Assembly: GCA_905221605.1 (NCBI GenBank)
Contig: CAJNDS010002655.1
Span: 1 to 64,000, forward strand
Length of the DNA: 64,000 bases
From: Symbiodinium natans
Taxonomy: Eukaryota; Sar; Dinophyceae; Suessiales; Symbiodiniaceae
Reading direction: 5' to 3'
The first letter of the stretch is position 1. The number at the start of each line of letters is the position of its first letter. Below are positions 53,555 to 62,773 of the stretch, one piece after another. The notes beneath the pieces were generated by a model. It had not been told where the DNA came from and did not search any database. It saw only the letters and a list, made by a program, of their open reading frames with translations. The position numbers and the translations under genes were made by a program.

Positions 53555-53619
53555 AACCTTAAACCCTAAACCCTAAACCCTAAACCCTAAACCCTAAACC
53601 CTAAACCCTAAACCCTAAA
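53555..53619 (-). repeat. CCCTAAA array
   Basis: Nine units. Confidence 0.97.
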
Positions 53620-53670
53620 GTCCGGCTGAGGGCTCGGAGCCCGAAGCCGTCCGAGCGCTCAGCGAGCGAC

Positions 53671-53711
53671 CTGACCACATGCCACGTGCAGCCCAGGAAA
53701 AGCTGTGGCTG
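53671..53711 (-). CDS. Exon QPQLFLGCTWHVV
   Basis: Frame chosen by phase (0 in, 2 out at GTCAG|GTCGC). A second open frame over the same bases (FSSHSFSWAARGMWS) is also GC3-rich, so the frame is uncertain, although an exon here is likely. Confidence 0.55.
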
Positions 53712-53814
53712 CTGAACGCCTTGGCAAGATGAGCACACAGCCGTGCGCGCCAGGCGGTCGAGCCTTTGAGTGTCAAAGGTTCAAACCCTAAACCCAAGCA
53801 CCCCGCGCCGGCGC

Positions 53815-54895
53815 CACCAACCGGCCCCCCCCGCCCGCGAGCGCCCCCCCCCCCCAACCGACCGGCCCCTTCCCCCCCCCCCCCTTCCCGGCCCCTCCCC
53901 CCGGGTAAAAATTTGAAACCAAGATGAGCCTTACTAACTTGGCTTGAAAAACAAAACTTTCACATCTCCAAGAACAGCATGCAAAAACACCACGGCCAAC
54001 ATGAAAAACAAGATTCTTTTGCCGCAAAATCAGTCTGAAACTTGTTCATTTTCAAATTCACGCGTGCCATCTTGTCAGTCAGAATGGAAGTTAACACTAT
54101 TTTTCAAACAAGAAAGAAAAAATGACATGTTCGGCTCTTTTACAAAACAAAAATGGGCTGCAGCGACAGCTCGACATAAAAGGATCGTCGGCTCGCATGA
54201 GCACGGTGTTGCCTTGCTGCACATGGCACCTGCTGCCTTTCGCTCGTCCTGGACCAGCTCATAGAGCACGTGTCACGCGGTTTTCGTGGCTCCTCTCCCA
54301 TCTGTATGAGGGAGTGGTTGCAAAGAGGCGCTCCGCTGGCTCTCAGCCAGCCCACGCACTTCTGCATGGACATCCGGGCGCAACAGCGCGCGGGGTTTTG
54401 ATGCTGCCAGGATGCTCCACGCCCCGGCCCCGTCACACAAAGGGGTTGTGAGCAGGTCCCACCGAGACGAACTTAAAGACTTTGCCGGCACCCCCCCGAA
54501 AAACCGGCTTAACTCCCGGAGGTGGAGCTGGGTAGGCCAGGTTTGGCAGCCCCGTTCTCCGGCTGCGGGTAAGCCCTGAGCAGGCCGGCTCTCACCCGGC
54601 CTTTACTGGAGGTCACGCGGGGCGGCCAGCCCCTCGTCCGCTGCTGTCTGAACTGAACGAGGGACGCTTTAAGACAGCCGCACGGCTGCAGTGGAACAGG
54701 CCCACTGCGGATAAGAGCACCAACCAGACGTCTGGGGCCGAAACCCTACAATGCTATACGCCGGGTGGTTTGGGGTGGGTGTACCGCCACGCGATGCGCG
54801 CGCGTAGGAGTGGGCCCGTGAAAGCCACTCTATGGGGCCCACGACGCGCGCTAAGAACGTTGCCACACCCTAAACCCTAAACCTTCAATTTAAAC
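53815..54895. other. Intron 53712-54895: C-rich tract and unidentified GC-rich segment
   Basis: 53817-53905 is C-rich. 54480-54660 contains inverted GC-rich segments (GAGCAGGCCGGCTCTCACCC) suggesting stem-loops. No coding signal. Confidence 0.45.
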
Positions 54896-54997
54896 GTTCA
54901 ATCCAAGTTGCTTCGCGAAGCCCTGGAAGGTGGCAACGTTCCACCGTTCCTCCGACGGTAGCTGGGCCGGGTTTGTGAGCCCAAGGCGTAGCCGCAC
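54896..54997 (-). CDS. Exon VRLRLGLTNPAQLPSEERW...
   Basis: 34 codons, phase 0 at both ends: CTGGCAG|GTG and GAAC|GTTTAAATTG, with telomere repeats 10 bp into the intron. Best example of the RLGLTNP..LP..W strand-loop-strand module. Confidence 0.9.
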
Positions 54998-55017
54998 CTG
55001 CCAGGGAGAGACCCGCA

Positions 55018-55350
55018 GGGTTTAGGGTTTAGGGTTTAGGGGTTTAGGGTTTAGGGTTTAGGGTTTAGGGTTTGGGGTTTGGGGTTTGGGGTTTGGGGTT
55101 TGGGGTTTGGGGTTTGGGGTTTGGGGTTTGGGGTTTGGGGTTTGGGGTTTGGGGTTTGGGGTTGGGGTTGGGGTTTGGGGTTTGGGGTTTGGGGTTTGGG
55201 GTTGGGGTGTGGGGGTTGGGGTTTGGGTTTGGGGTTTGTGGTTTTTGGGGTTTTGGGTTTGGGGTTTGGGGTTTGGGGTTTGGGGTTTGGGGTTTGGGGT
55301 TTGGGGTTTGGGGTTTGGGGTTTGGGGTTTGGGGTTTGGGGTTTGGGGTC
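55018..55350 (+). repeat. TTTAGGG head, then homogenised GGGTTTG array
   Basis: Eight TTTAGGG units, then about 38 TTTGGGG units with a diverged middle (55160-55250). Frames read GVWGLGF repeats and are not genes. Confidence 0.98.
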
Positions 55351-55429
55351 TAGGGAAACATGCTGCAATTTGGACTGCGGTCCTTTTCAGTCAATAGCAC
55401 CCACGAGCCACAGACCCCAACATTAATAT

Positions 55430-55740
55430 TATAATTAAGCCGCGCGTCCCTTGCCCCCAATATAATAGTAACATTGCACGGGTCTTCCGGGGAGAGAGTG
55501 GTTAACCTGGCACTCGATTCCAAGGGTGTGAACGGTTAGACCGAGATATGAGAGTTAGGGTCTCAAGGTGTGACAGGGAGAGAGCGGTTAACTTGGCATG
55601 CGATTCCAAGGGTGTGAACGGTGGGTGGAAAAGGTACTAAGTTAGGAGATGTGGTTAAGGGACGAGTGTTATCCAGACCAGGCGTTAACAGGGTCTCAAG
55701 GTGTGTTATGGGTGCTACAGGAAGACTCATGAAATGCACT
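55430..55740. repeat. Duplicated segment next to the cox3 fragment
   Basis: A ~45-bp segment containing GGTTAAC(C/T)TGGCA and CGATTCCAAGGGTGTGAACG occurs twice (near 55491-55535 and 55571-55620). AGGGTCTCAAGGTGTG also occurs twice (55556 and 55690). Composition is intermediate. It may be further mitochondrial DNA, possibly rRNA fragments, but I could not identify it. Confidence 0.5.
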
Positions 55741-55769
55741 GTGGAAAGAGGGAAAAATTACTATTATTG

Positions 55770-56275
55770 TTCTATTCACTCATGACTTTATTAATCGTAT
55801 TACCGTAACGTGAAGAGAACAATAATAATTTTATGTGAACAAAGTGAATAATTTTATGTGAACAAAGTGAACAAAGCGCGCCATTAATATTATTATGTGA
55901 ACGAAACCAGTGAATGAATATAATAGGGCCTTTCAAAATATTATTTTGTAAGGACTTTATGGACGCACGAAAAATTATTATTACGGGCCCGTGCTTGTTA
56001 CAAGCACAAGAAAAGAAGATAAGAAAAAGAAGTAAAATACCAAGAATTAGATGAAAGAAATGCAATGCTGTAAGAAAAAAGAAAAGACAACTATAAAGTG
56101 AATCACTACTTGAATATGCGAGAATGCGAAATTCTTTAATAAAACAGAAGTTAAATAGAATGACCACAAAGTGAAGAAAATGATATATTGTGATGAAATT
56201 TTTAAACTAATTAAAGCATTTCCTAAAGATATAGCAGCATTAGATAAACGAAGTGTATTAGCAAAAGTTAAGTCA
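55770..56275 (-). pseudogene. cox3: Nuclear copy of mitochondrial cytochrome c oxidase subunit III, partial and frameshifted
   Basis: An AT-rich block (about 70% A+T) in GC-rich DNA. In one minus frame 56275-56150 reads ANTLRLSNAAISLGNALISL..., resembling the middle of Cox3. In the next frame 56120-55990 reads SSDSLYSCLFFFLTALHFFH followed by LILGILLLFLIFF, the 'SDS..GS.F....GLHxxHVxxG' helix of Cox3 with its conserved His pair. The switch of frame and lack of a start or end mark it as a broken copy. Known dinoflagellate mitochondrial editing substitutes bases, so it would not repair a frameshift. It lies within the intron 54998-56403. Confidence 0.65.
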
Positions 56276-56332
56276 CACACCGACCCAAGCCTGAAAAACC
56301 CAAAAACCTTCAACCCTAAAACTGCAACGCTG

Positions 56333-56563
56333 AACCCTAAACCCTAAACCCTAAAACTGCAACCCTGAACCCGAATCGTTTCTTGGGCAAAGGTCAACCC
56401 AACCTGGCTCCCGCGCGGCACGGCCGTTGCAATTGCGAGCCGGATCACCGCGGTGTTCACGAAGCCCTCGCCTGTGGCTGGAAAGGAAGCTTGCAAAGCC
56501 GTAAATAACCCTAAACCCTAAACCCTAAATTTGAAGCCCTGAGCCCTCCCTAAACCCTAAACC
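56333..56563 (-). repeat. Short CCCTAAA runs (56333-56358, 56507-56563)
   Basis: Three to five units each, flanking exon 56404-56477. Confidence 0.92.
56404..56477 (-). CDS. Exon TGEGFVNTAVIRLAIATAV...
   Basis: Acceptor TTTCCAG|CC in phase 1, donor AGCCAG|GTTGGG in phase 0. VIRLAIATAVPRGSQ is a typical family strand and reads directly into the next exon. Confidence 0.85.
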
Positions 56564-57024
56564 CAGTATCCATCGTTTAAGCTAAGGGTGCCTACCTCGA
56601 GCCAACTTCAGAAAACCCATCCTATCTTCGCAAGGCCCACATCATAACCCAAACGCTGCGCGCCAACTATCTCGACGAGCAGTCATCTAACCTATGCGCC
56701 CAAACGCACATGACTTAGCCTATGATTACCCAGGCCTGCGCCCAGAAGAGCAATCAACACACAACACACAAAGAAGGTTAAAACTTAAGTTCGCCCGACT
56801 TGGCTTCAGGCCTCGATCTCGCTGCTCGCCCTAAAGGCTTTCTGCAATGAGGTTCTGAATAACATGATAGAAAGTTGCGGTTGCGCGCGTCAACTCGAAG
56901 AAGCACTCGACACCAGGCACCAACAACCACCAAAGCATTTCTCCGTCGCAGTAACAAACTGCTGCAGGCTCATGCTGCAGGTTTCTTGAAAGATTTCTTT
57001 CACTTCAGTACCACTTCGGTGCTA

Positions 57025-57128
57025 TCCGGGGGACTTAGTAAGTAGGTTAGAGGTAGGGTTATAATTCAGGTAACTATGATTACGGTACTTGTAACTCTAC
57101 TTTTTACCTGTTACTAGGTCCCCTGAGC
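57025..57128. repeat. Imperfect ~35-bp inverted-repeat element
   Basis: Left GGGGGACTTAGTAAGTAGGT, right (complement) GGGGACCTAGTAACAGGTA, with a TATGATTACGGTA centre. It lies inside the 2.6-kb intron. Confidence 0.7.
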
Positions 57129-57206
57129 CTCCAGACTCAAAGTAAGGACGGCTGCTCAAGGGGCTGCTCTACAGCGGTCTAACGAGTCTAAACCCGAATA
57201 ACCCGA

Positions 57207-57512
57207 ATAACCCTAAACCCTAAACCCACCCCCTGAACCTCTTGTGCGGCGCGAACCTGGGTTTCTAGCTGCAGTCGGCATCACACACGCAATCTTATCC
57301 TGGTGTGGGTTTGGGGCTTGGGTTCAGGGCTTAGGGCTTAGGGCTTAGGGTGTAGGGCTTAGGGCTTAGGGCTTAGTGCTTAGGGCTTAGGGCTTAGGGT
57401 TTAGGGCTTAGGGCTTAGGGCTTAGGGCTTGGGGCTTAGGGCTTAGGGCTTAGGGCTTAGGGCTTAGGGCTGAGGGCTGAGGGCTGAGGGCTGAGGGTTG
57501 AGGGTCTAGGGT
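57207..57512. repeat. CCCTAAA (57207-57228) and GGGCTTA array (57318-57512)
   Basis: The second has about 26 units, mostly CTTAGGG, ending with CTGAGGG. The bracketed 57229-57317 has a weak open frame (LETQVRAAQEVQ). Confidence 0.95.
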
Positions 57513-57650
57513 TTAAGAAGTTGAGGGTGTCGTGGGGCTCTATTCAGCGTGTCTCATTTGCAGGCCGTCCGCAGCTTTCGACGCCTCTCAGAGACGCCTT
57601 TGCTAAGCTGTCTCCTGAGCATGGCAGCCCCTTCGGGGTCTCTCTCAGTC

Positions 57651-58517
57651 TCAAACGATCAAGCCGGGTTTCGCCGGGTGGATGCAGGCATCATAGTATG
57701 AGAGCGATATGTTTGGAAAAGGGACTTGCCAAATTTCCCGCTCCATCTGCTTCCTGTTCTTGCTGCGGGATCGGGTAATTGCTATTAGCAAGTCGCTGCA
57801 AGTCGGATGCTCCTCAGCCTGCTTCCAACCCTCGACACACTCCTTGTGGGCGCAAATCATTGCCATGCTGGGCAGGTCCACCGGCACAGGCTTGGTATAG
57901 AAGCTGTAGCACAGCGGGCTCCGAATCCTCAGCTCAGCTTCATGCTGCTGACAATAGACGCCCTGCTCATCTTTCTGACAATAATGTCGGGCCTCGAACT
58001 TCAGGTTCTTCATGATGAAGGTCTGAAAGGAGCTGCTGCACCGGTGGAAGAAGTCTCCCTTCCCAAGCGGGCTGGCTGCGCACACGGAGGGGGCATAGCA
58101 TCCGGCGAAGGCCTCGAAGAACTCGTGATGGTTCTGCAAGTTGCACTCCGGATTGCAGGCCTCATCCATGCTGCCTGGGGTGGTGGCCAAAAACGCCTTC
58201 TGGGCCTTCTCTTTCATAGCCAGAGCTGGGGGAGAGTTCGCCAAATCAAAGAAGGAGTTCGAGCCGTCTTTTCCAGTTTGTTCGATCGCCACCCAAGTGG
58301 CCCAAGCAACCTTCGCCGCAAAGTTCTCCAGCATCTTCGTCATGCGGCAGTGCTCGGTGAGCTTCGACAGCTGGGTAATGACATCCTGGCAATGTCCGGC
58401 GACCTCCATGGCTTCGTCTCCATGCTGCTTCAGCCACTCGAAATCGTCCAGAAGGCTCCCACTTGTCACTGCATGGGTGGCCAACAGGCTCAGGCTCCAA
58501 AGAGCGGCTCGGGCCAT
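57651..58517 (-). CDS. Nested single-exon ORF, Cys-rich secreted protein of 288 aa
   Basis: An uninterrupted 288-codon frame, by far the longest credible one here. It begins with a good signal peptide (MARAALWSLSLLATHAVTSG) and has 14 cysteines, including pairs at CNPEC, CYAPSVC and CAHKEC. Codon bias is strong over the first ~240 residues. It lies inside the 2.6-kb intron between exons 59075-59147 and 56404-56477, on the same strand, so it is either a nested or retroposed gene or shows that the surrounding exons belong to two genes. Resemblance to Cys-rich dinoflagellate secreted proteins is an impression, not a family assignment. No conserved domain was recognised. The last ~45 residues (after CSDLLIAITRS) could be read-through into an intron. 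Confidence 0.75.
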   Translation of the reverse strand: MARAALWSLSLLATHAVTSGSLLDDFEWLKQHGDEAMEVAGHCQDVITQLSKLTEHCRMTKMLENFAAKVAWATWVAIEQTGKDGSNSFFDLANSPPALAMKEKAQKAFLATTPGSMDEACNPECNLQNHHEFFEAFAGCYAPSVCAASPLGKGDFFHRCSSSFQTFIMKNLKFEARHYCQKDEQGVYCQQHEAELRIRSPLCYSFYTKPVPVDLPSMAMICAHKECVEGWKQAEEHPTCSDLLIAITRSRSKNRKQMEREIWQVPFPNISLSYYDACIHPAKPGLIV

Positions 58518-58985
58518 GGAGATTCTTTTAAAAACCCCTGAACCCTAAACCCGAAGCCAAATAATGAAAGGCAGCAATCTGCAGCTTGAGCCGGAAGTGT
58601 AAGCCAAGACCAAATCCGAAAGCACAGACGCCGAACCCGCTCTTTTGCCCGCGTGAATTTCGGAATATCCCTTCTAGTACCACGCTAAACGGCGCACAGC
58701 CTACATGCTGTAGGATGCAAAGACATCTCCTTCAACCTGCTTGATATCAGGTTTTTGGGCGGCTTTGAAAAACCAACCGAAAACTTTTCGGTTAAGACGA
58801 GTATAGCTAGCTGTATTGCAAACAACGATGGTGCAAAGCAGCCTAAACTGGTCACTCGAGATCCTGAGTCGTAAAAGGATCGTGAACCAGGCGTGTCTGA
58901 TCTAAATTCTCAGCTTCGTTGGCAGAGGAGTGACATGGGCACCTCTGCCCTCTGCATAAAAACCAATAACTAACTGAAACACTGG

Positions 58986-59050
58986 AGCGCACGCGCACGC
59001 GCACGCGCACGCCCACGCCCACGCACACGCCCACGCACACGCACACGCAG
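58986..59050. repeat. Hexamer array (ACGCGC)/(ACGCCC)/(ACGCAC)
   Basis: About 11 units. Confidence 0.95.
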
Positions 59051-59074
59051 CGATGCAAAGTGCAGCTTGAGCAC

Positions 59075-59147
59075 AAGAGGAGTAGGTCAGGGAAGTGATG
59101 ATGCGGGCCGAGGAGGCCGTCTCCAAAGACGGAATGGCATCCTGCAC
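59075..59147 (-). CDS. Exon VQDAIPSLETASSARIITSL...
   Basis: Acceptor CTGCAG|GTG, donor TCTT|GTGCTC, phases 0 to 1. The phase matches the exon 2.6 kb further on at 56477. A hexanucleotide (ACGCGC/ACGCCC) repeat follows immediately in the intron. Confidence 0.6.
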
Positions 59148-59217
59148 CTGCAGGGTACGAAGACCCCAGTCCAGGGCTGCAGCGCACCAGGCTTAGGGAT
59201 TTCCGGCTTGAGAACCA

Positions 59218-59246
59218 GGGTTCAGGGCTTAGGGCTTAGGGCTTGT
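59218..59246 (+). repeat. Short GGGCTTA run
   Basis: Three units. Confidence 0.85.
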
Positions 59247-59301
59247 TTTTGGTTAAAAGTCCACAGAGGGAAGTGGCAGGGAGTAGGCCAGCGGCTGCGA
59301 C

Positions 59302-59409
59302 CTGGCAGACCGTGGGAAAGCTGAAGCCGAGCGGGGCTGTGACGTGGATGCTTCCCACAGAAGTCTCGCTGGTGTAGAAGCTGCTGGCCACCAGGAACGA
59401 GACCGTGAC
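59302..59409 (-). CDS. Exon VTVSFLVASSFYTSETSVGS...
   Basis: 108 bp, 36 codons, phase 0 at both ends (CCCCAG|GTC and TGCCAG|GTC). It contains the clearest version of the repeat: a beta strand, then SIHVTAPLGFSFPTVCQ. Very strong G/C third-position bias. Confidence 0.9.
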
Positions 59410-59942
59410 CTGGGGCAGCGCTAAGAACGTATTAGTAACAGGGTTTTGGGGGCATGCAGGCGAAAGCCTGTCGAAGTCAATAAGTAAAGAAGATGTCATC
59501 TGCATCCTCAGCAATAGTTCAGAGCACTGCACACATCTACAACTTGCTGCATATGGATTGCAGCAGTAAAAGCATTGCATCCGATTTCTGTGACCAAAGG
59601 TCCAGAATCCGTACAGTAACTGACTCCTCTCGTGGGCCCGTTTCTCCCGCCCTTCCCCCTGACCCTGCCCTGACCATTGTACCCTCCCCCATTCCTTTGA
59701 CTCTTGGACCAAACCCAGAACATCATGACACTGAATACGTTTTTGGAAGTGAACTGTTGTCTGAGTTTAGGCCTAAACCCTAAAAGGAATAGGTTTGGGT
59801 TTGGGTGGCTTTGCCGCCTTGGACGGCGTGGGGTGGGTTAGATGGCCCTCCACAATCGGGCCAAAGCTGCTCTTCGCACCTCACGAAGCTTTCGAACTTG
59901 TTCTGAAACCTAGCCTTCACAGCATCTACGCCCTATCACAGC

Positions 59943-60256
59943 CTAAACCCTAAACCCTAAACCCGAAACCCTAAACCCTAAACCCTAAACCCTAAACCCT
60001 AAACCCTAAACCCTAAACCCTAAATCCCAATCCCCAAAAATTGGGCAGCCGACCTGATTCTCCGCGAGGAAGACCTGGGTAGCCGCGGCCACGTCGCAGG
60101 CGCGGAGGACTTCCAAGGCCCCTCCCGTGAAAGTCCCAGCCTTCGCCGTCAGGACACTTTAGGGTTTAGGGTTAAAGGTTTAGGGCTTAGGGCTTAGGGT
60201 TTAGGGCTTAGGGTTTAGGGTTTAGGGTTTAGGGTTTAGGGTTTAGGGTTTAGGGT
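59943..60256. repeat. CCCTAAA (59943-60030) and TTTAGGG (60158-60256) bracketing an exon
   Basis: Twelve and about 14 units around exon 60054-60140. Confidence 0.97.
60054..60140 (-). CDS. Exon AGTFTGGALEVLRACDVAAA...
   Basis: High-GC3 exon directly bracketed by (CCCTAAA)n at 59943-60030 and (TTTAGGG)n at 60158-60256. It ends AATCAG|GTCGGC in phase 0. The open frame extends 16 bp further upstream to AAAG at 60157, so the acceptor could be there. Confidence 0.8.
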
Positions 60257-60710
60257 AGTTTGCCCTTGTGGGATGTTGTCAAGCAGCGCAGAACCCTGAG
60301 GCATAAATCCGGCTCCACTCTGTCGAACACTCTGCCCTCTCTGCCCCCCTTCGACATGGCAACTTAACAGGGGCACACAACGCCTCCACGTGACCCCCCA
60401 GGGCCGCTCCGGAGGCTGTAACGAGCATGGTCCAGCGGTTCGGCGTCCTGGGTGGGAACCCAGGACCGTCGAGTAGGGCAAATTATGCTTTCGTCGGAAC
60501 TGCTTAAGGGCACTCTAGGATTTGACCTTCGGTGCGTTTGCGATGCCCTCAATGCCCAGCCCGTGGAACGTCGAGCTTCGCGCGGATTTCAGGGAAAGTT
60601 GTTTTTTGTTGTTGGCTTACTCAAGCCCAGCTTCACGAATCCATGTCCAGAGGCTTCTGTTTGTAGGTCCATATCGAATTAGGAGCAATGCGGCCTGGAA
60701 GAGACACGAC

Positions 60711-60775
60711 CCTCAACAAGGCACAGAAGCCCAAAATCCCAGGCAAAGCCGGAGCCCACCGCTCTTGCCCTTGAC
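60711..60775 (-). CDS. Exon QGQERWAPALPGILGF...
   Basis: Entered through GAGGAG|GTC in phase 1 after an intron of about 72 bp that is almost pure telomere repeat. ERWAPALPG fits the Trp strand that follows the 'NP' loop. The donor AGG|GTCGTG is the best of two options. Confidence 0.5.
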
Positions 60776-60847
60776 CTCCTCAAACCCTAAACCCTAAACC
60801 CTAAACCCTAAACCCTAACCCTAAACCCTAAACCCGAAACCCTAAAC
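60776..60847 (-). repeat. Telomere-repeat intron
   Basis: The whole 72-bp intron is GTTTAGGGTTTCGGG... ending GTTTGAGGAG: nine TTTAGGG-type units, one hexamer and 9 bp of other sequence. Confidence 0.75.
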
Positions 60848-60903
60848 TCCTGCCCAGGGTCGGCTCCTCCTGGGAGCTGGGTGACACCAGCGCATTCTGG
60901 ATC
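60848..60903 (-). CDS. Exon IQNALVSPSSQEEPTLGR
   Basis: This 56-bp exon is bracketed by (CCCTAAA)n below and (TTTAGGG)n above. It ends AGG A|GTTTAGGG, so the first telomere repeat supplies the donor GT. VSPSSQEEP corresponds to the 'NP..LP' loop of other repeats. Confidence 0.75.
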
Positions 60904-60939
60904 CTTGCTTCGCACGTCGTGGGGCATCGGGCTTAAGGC

Positions 60940-61031
60940 TTTAGGGTTTAGGGTTTAGGGTTTAGGGTTTAGGGTTTAGGGTTTAGGGTTTAGGGTTTAG
61001 GGTTTAGGGTTTAGGGTTTAGGGTTTAGGGA
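60940..61031 (+). repeat. TTTAGGG array
   Basis: Thirteen units; upper bracket of exon 60848-60903. Confidence 0.98.
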
Positions 61032-61284
61032 GGGCTGAGTAACCCTTTCGTAGTTCTTGTGCAGACTAGCCACTGCAAAGCTCCCCACTCGAAGAGGACA
61101 ACTCGCAACTTCAATCACTAGGCCCTTCAAAGGATAGACTGCGAAGACTTATGCGCAACACTGCTCTCACGCGAAGCAGTGCGTAAGTGCAAGGGCAACC
61201 CGATGATCCTCAAGCGAAATGTGCCTCCTAAGCTCTTTACTAGTCCAGAACTTGTTCCAAGTGCACAACTGAGCATCTTTGCAC

Positions 61285-61336
61285 GGAATCCATACAGCAC
61301 CCCCTCGATGACATTGTCAGTGATAGGCAGCATGAC
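61285..61336 (-). CDS. Exon VMLPITDNVIEGVLYGFRA
   Basis: Starts GTGAG|GTC in phase 0. The string VLYGFRA matches the family 'Y-x-F/M-R' strand. The 3' limit is uncertain: GTGCAAAG at 61284 or GTGCACTT a little further on, both in phase 1. Confidence 0.7.
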
Positions 61337-61412
61337 CTCACGAATCTCTTCGGGTTGGGTATAAAAATGTCTACCAGGGGAGGAGGTGCCAGGGAAAATT
61401 GAACACGCGCAC

Positions 61413-61500
61413 CTCGTGGGGCCGTGCGGAGTTGATCACCGGCACGCCGATGGGCAGCGTCATCTCCACACCTGTCGACTCCGCGTCGACATCGATGTTC
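61413..61500 (-). CDS. Exon NIDVDAESTGVEMTLPIGVP...
   Basis: It joins the previous exon through a split Arg codon (CAG|...|GAAC) and carries the family strand-turn EMTLPIGVPV. It ends CACGAG|GTGCGC in phase 0. The flanking intron of about 96 bp is short and free of telomere repeat. Confidence 0.8.
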
Positions 61501-61596
61501 CTTGTCGTTCAAGCTCTGGGGGTTGGGTTCTGGTGTTCAGGGTCGCTCTGGCTGCAAGAGGCCCGCCCTAATCATCCCCAACATAACATCAACGAC

Positions 61597-61697
61597 CTGT
61601 CGTAGTTTCTGTTGTCCGGATCAGAAGCCAGCATGACCTGCAAAGAGCGGCCAAGGTGCGACACGAAGATGTAGCCAGGTGGGCCCATTAAGTACAT
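61597..61697 (-). CDS. Exon MYLMGPPGYIFVSHLG...
   Basis: It contains the family turn GPPGYIF and ends NYD + AG (phase 2) at CAG|GTCGTT. The start at AG|ATG keeps phase 0 with the previous exon; this ATG is internal, not an initiator. The upstream intron is an inverted-repeat element (see 61698-61907). Confidence 0.8.
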
Positions 61698-61907
61698 CTC
61701 ACCTCGGTGCATGCCTCATCCGAAGCTGCTGGTATGCTGTACTTGGAGTCATGGTACTTATAACCATTATCACTGTACTTATAACTGTACCTATAACTGT
61801 ACTTAGAACTGTACTTATAACTGTACTTGTAACTGTACTTATAGCTGTACTTCTAGCTGCACTTATAACTGTACTTCTAACCATATTAAGGCACTTAACG
61901 GGCTTAC
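61698..61907. repeat. Intron carrying the TACTTGGAG element and (ACAGTTATAAGT)n
   Basis: At 61739 TACTTGGAGTCATGGTACTT matches the end of the MITE-like element at 12899. About nine TGTACTTATAAC dodecamers follow to 61880. Confidence 0.8.
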
Positions 61908-62000
61908 CTGCAAGTAGCTCATCTGCGCAAGCCCCTGGGCACGTGCCGCCCAGCCACTCCCACTCCAGATGCGGCCGGCCAGTCGGTAGGCCAAGCTGAC
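61908..62000 (-). CDS. Exon VSLAYRLAGRIWSGSG...
   Basis: A 93-bp, 31-codon phase-0 exon between CCCTCAG|GTC and CAG|GTAAGC, one of the most canonical donors in the window. The upstream intron ends close to a (CCCTAAA)n array at 62014-62099. Confidence 0.8.
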
Positions 62001-62013
62001 CTGAGGGACACAA

Positions 62014-62099
62014 GCCCTAAACCCTAAACCCTAAACCCTAAACCCTAAACCCTAAACCCTAAACCCTAAACCCTAAACCCTAAACCCTAAACCCTAAAC
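62014..62099 (-). repeat. CCCTAAA array
   Basis: Twelve perfect units, 14 bp above the acceptor of exon 61908-62000. Confidence 0.98.
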
Positions 62100-62329
62100 G
62101 AAAGATGAAGCTTTGAAATTTCGGCTGGCGGTGCCTAAAGGTATCCCTACATGCATGCGAACTTTGGCTAAAACGCTGCAGCCACATGGACAGCCGGAAC
62201 CAGAACAACCCAGACGATGCTGGAAGAGGCAAAGATGAGACACACGAAGGACAAAGAGATTCTCTGTATGTTTCAGCTGAGTCGTCACACGCTTAGGCGC
62301 GGCAAGAGACCAATCATGTGTGTACCCAC

Positions 62330-62404
62330 CAGATGCCCAACCGGCACCGTGTTCAGGCCGTGAGGGTTCGTCATGGCTGCCAGGCCGGACACTGGGAATG
62401 GCAC
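62330..62404 (-). CDS. Exon with motif AAMTNPHGLNTVPVGHL
   Basis: The frame has strong G/C third positions and ends CATCTG|GTGGGT in phase 0, matching the next exon. The 5' limit is uncertain: TAG stops the frame just upstream and two AG sites are possible. Confidence 0.55.
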
Positions 62405-62773
62405 TAACAACGACAACAGCTACAGGGACAGGATGAGGGTCCGATGCGCGAGGCAGGTTCAACCGCCCACGTACCGGGCTCATAGACAAAACCTACAGGC
62501 CATGGGTACCCCCAGGTGGCGTGTACGATAAGCGTGTAGACACACGCAATTGCCCTGCGCTGTGATGCTGGACTGGAGGTTCGGCCCGCGTGGGGACGGA
62601 TGTTGTTTCGTCTGTTTGTGGTTGAAGCTAACCGTCACATATGTAGAAGACGTAAGGGCTGAGTCTCAGCAATGAGTGTTCAGATGGAGATGTTGAGAGC
62701 CGCAGTGGCGCCTGCAAACCAAGTAACCGCTCGAAAATTCTACACCTCGTCAAAAGATTTGCCATTGGATCAC

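Noticed and set aside
55051-55426. GFGVWGL and PKPQTPN repeat proteins
   Set aside because: Translation of the TTTGGGG array in both directions; the same holds at 5238-5423.
60415-60475. tRNA-Glu-like D and anticodon arms (TGGTCCAGCGGTTCGG, CCTGGGT..ACCCAGG)
   Set aside because: There is no T arm or acceptor stem, and the anticodon loop would be eight bases. At most a tRNA-derived relic.
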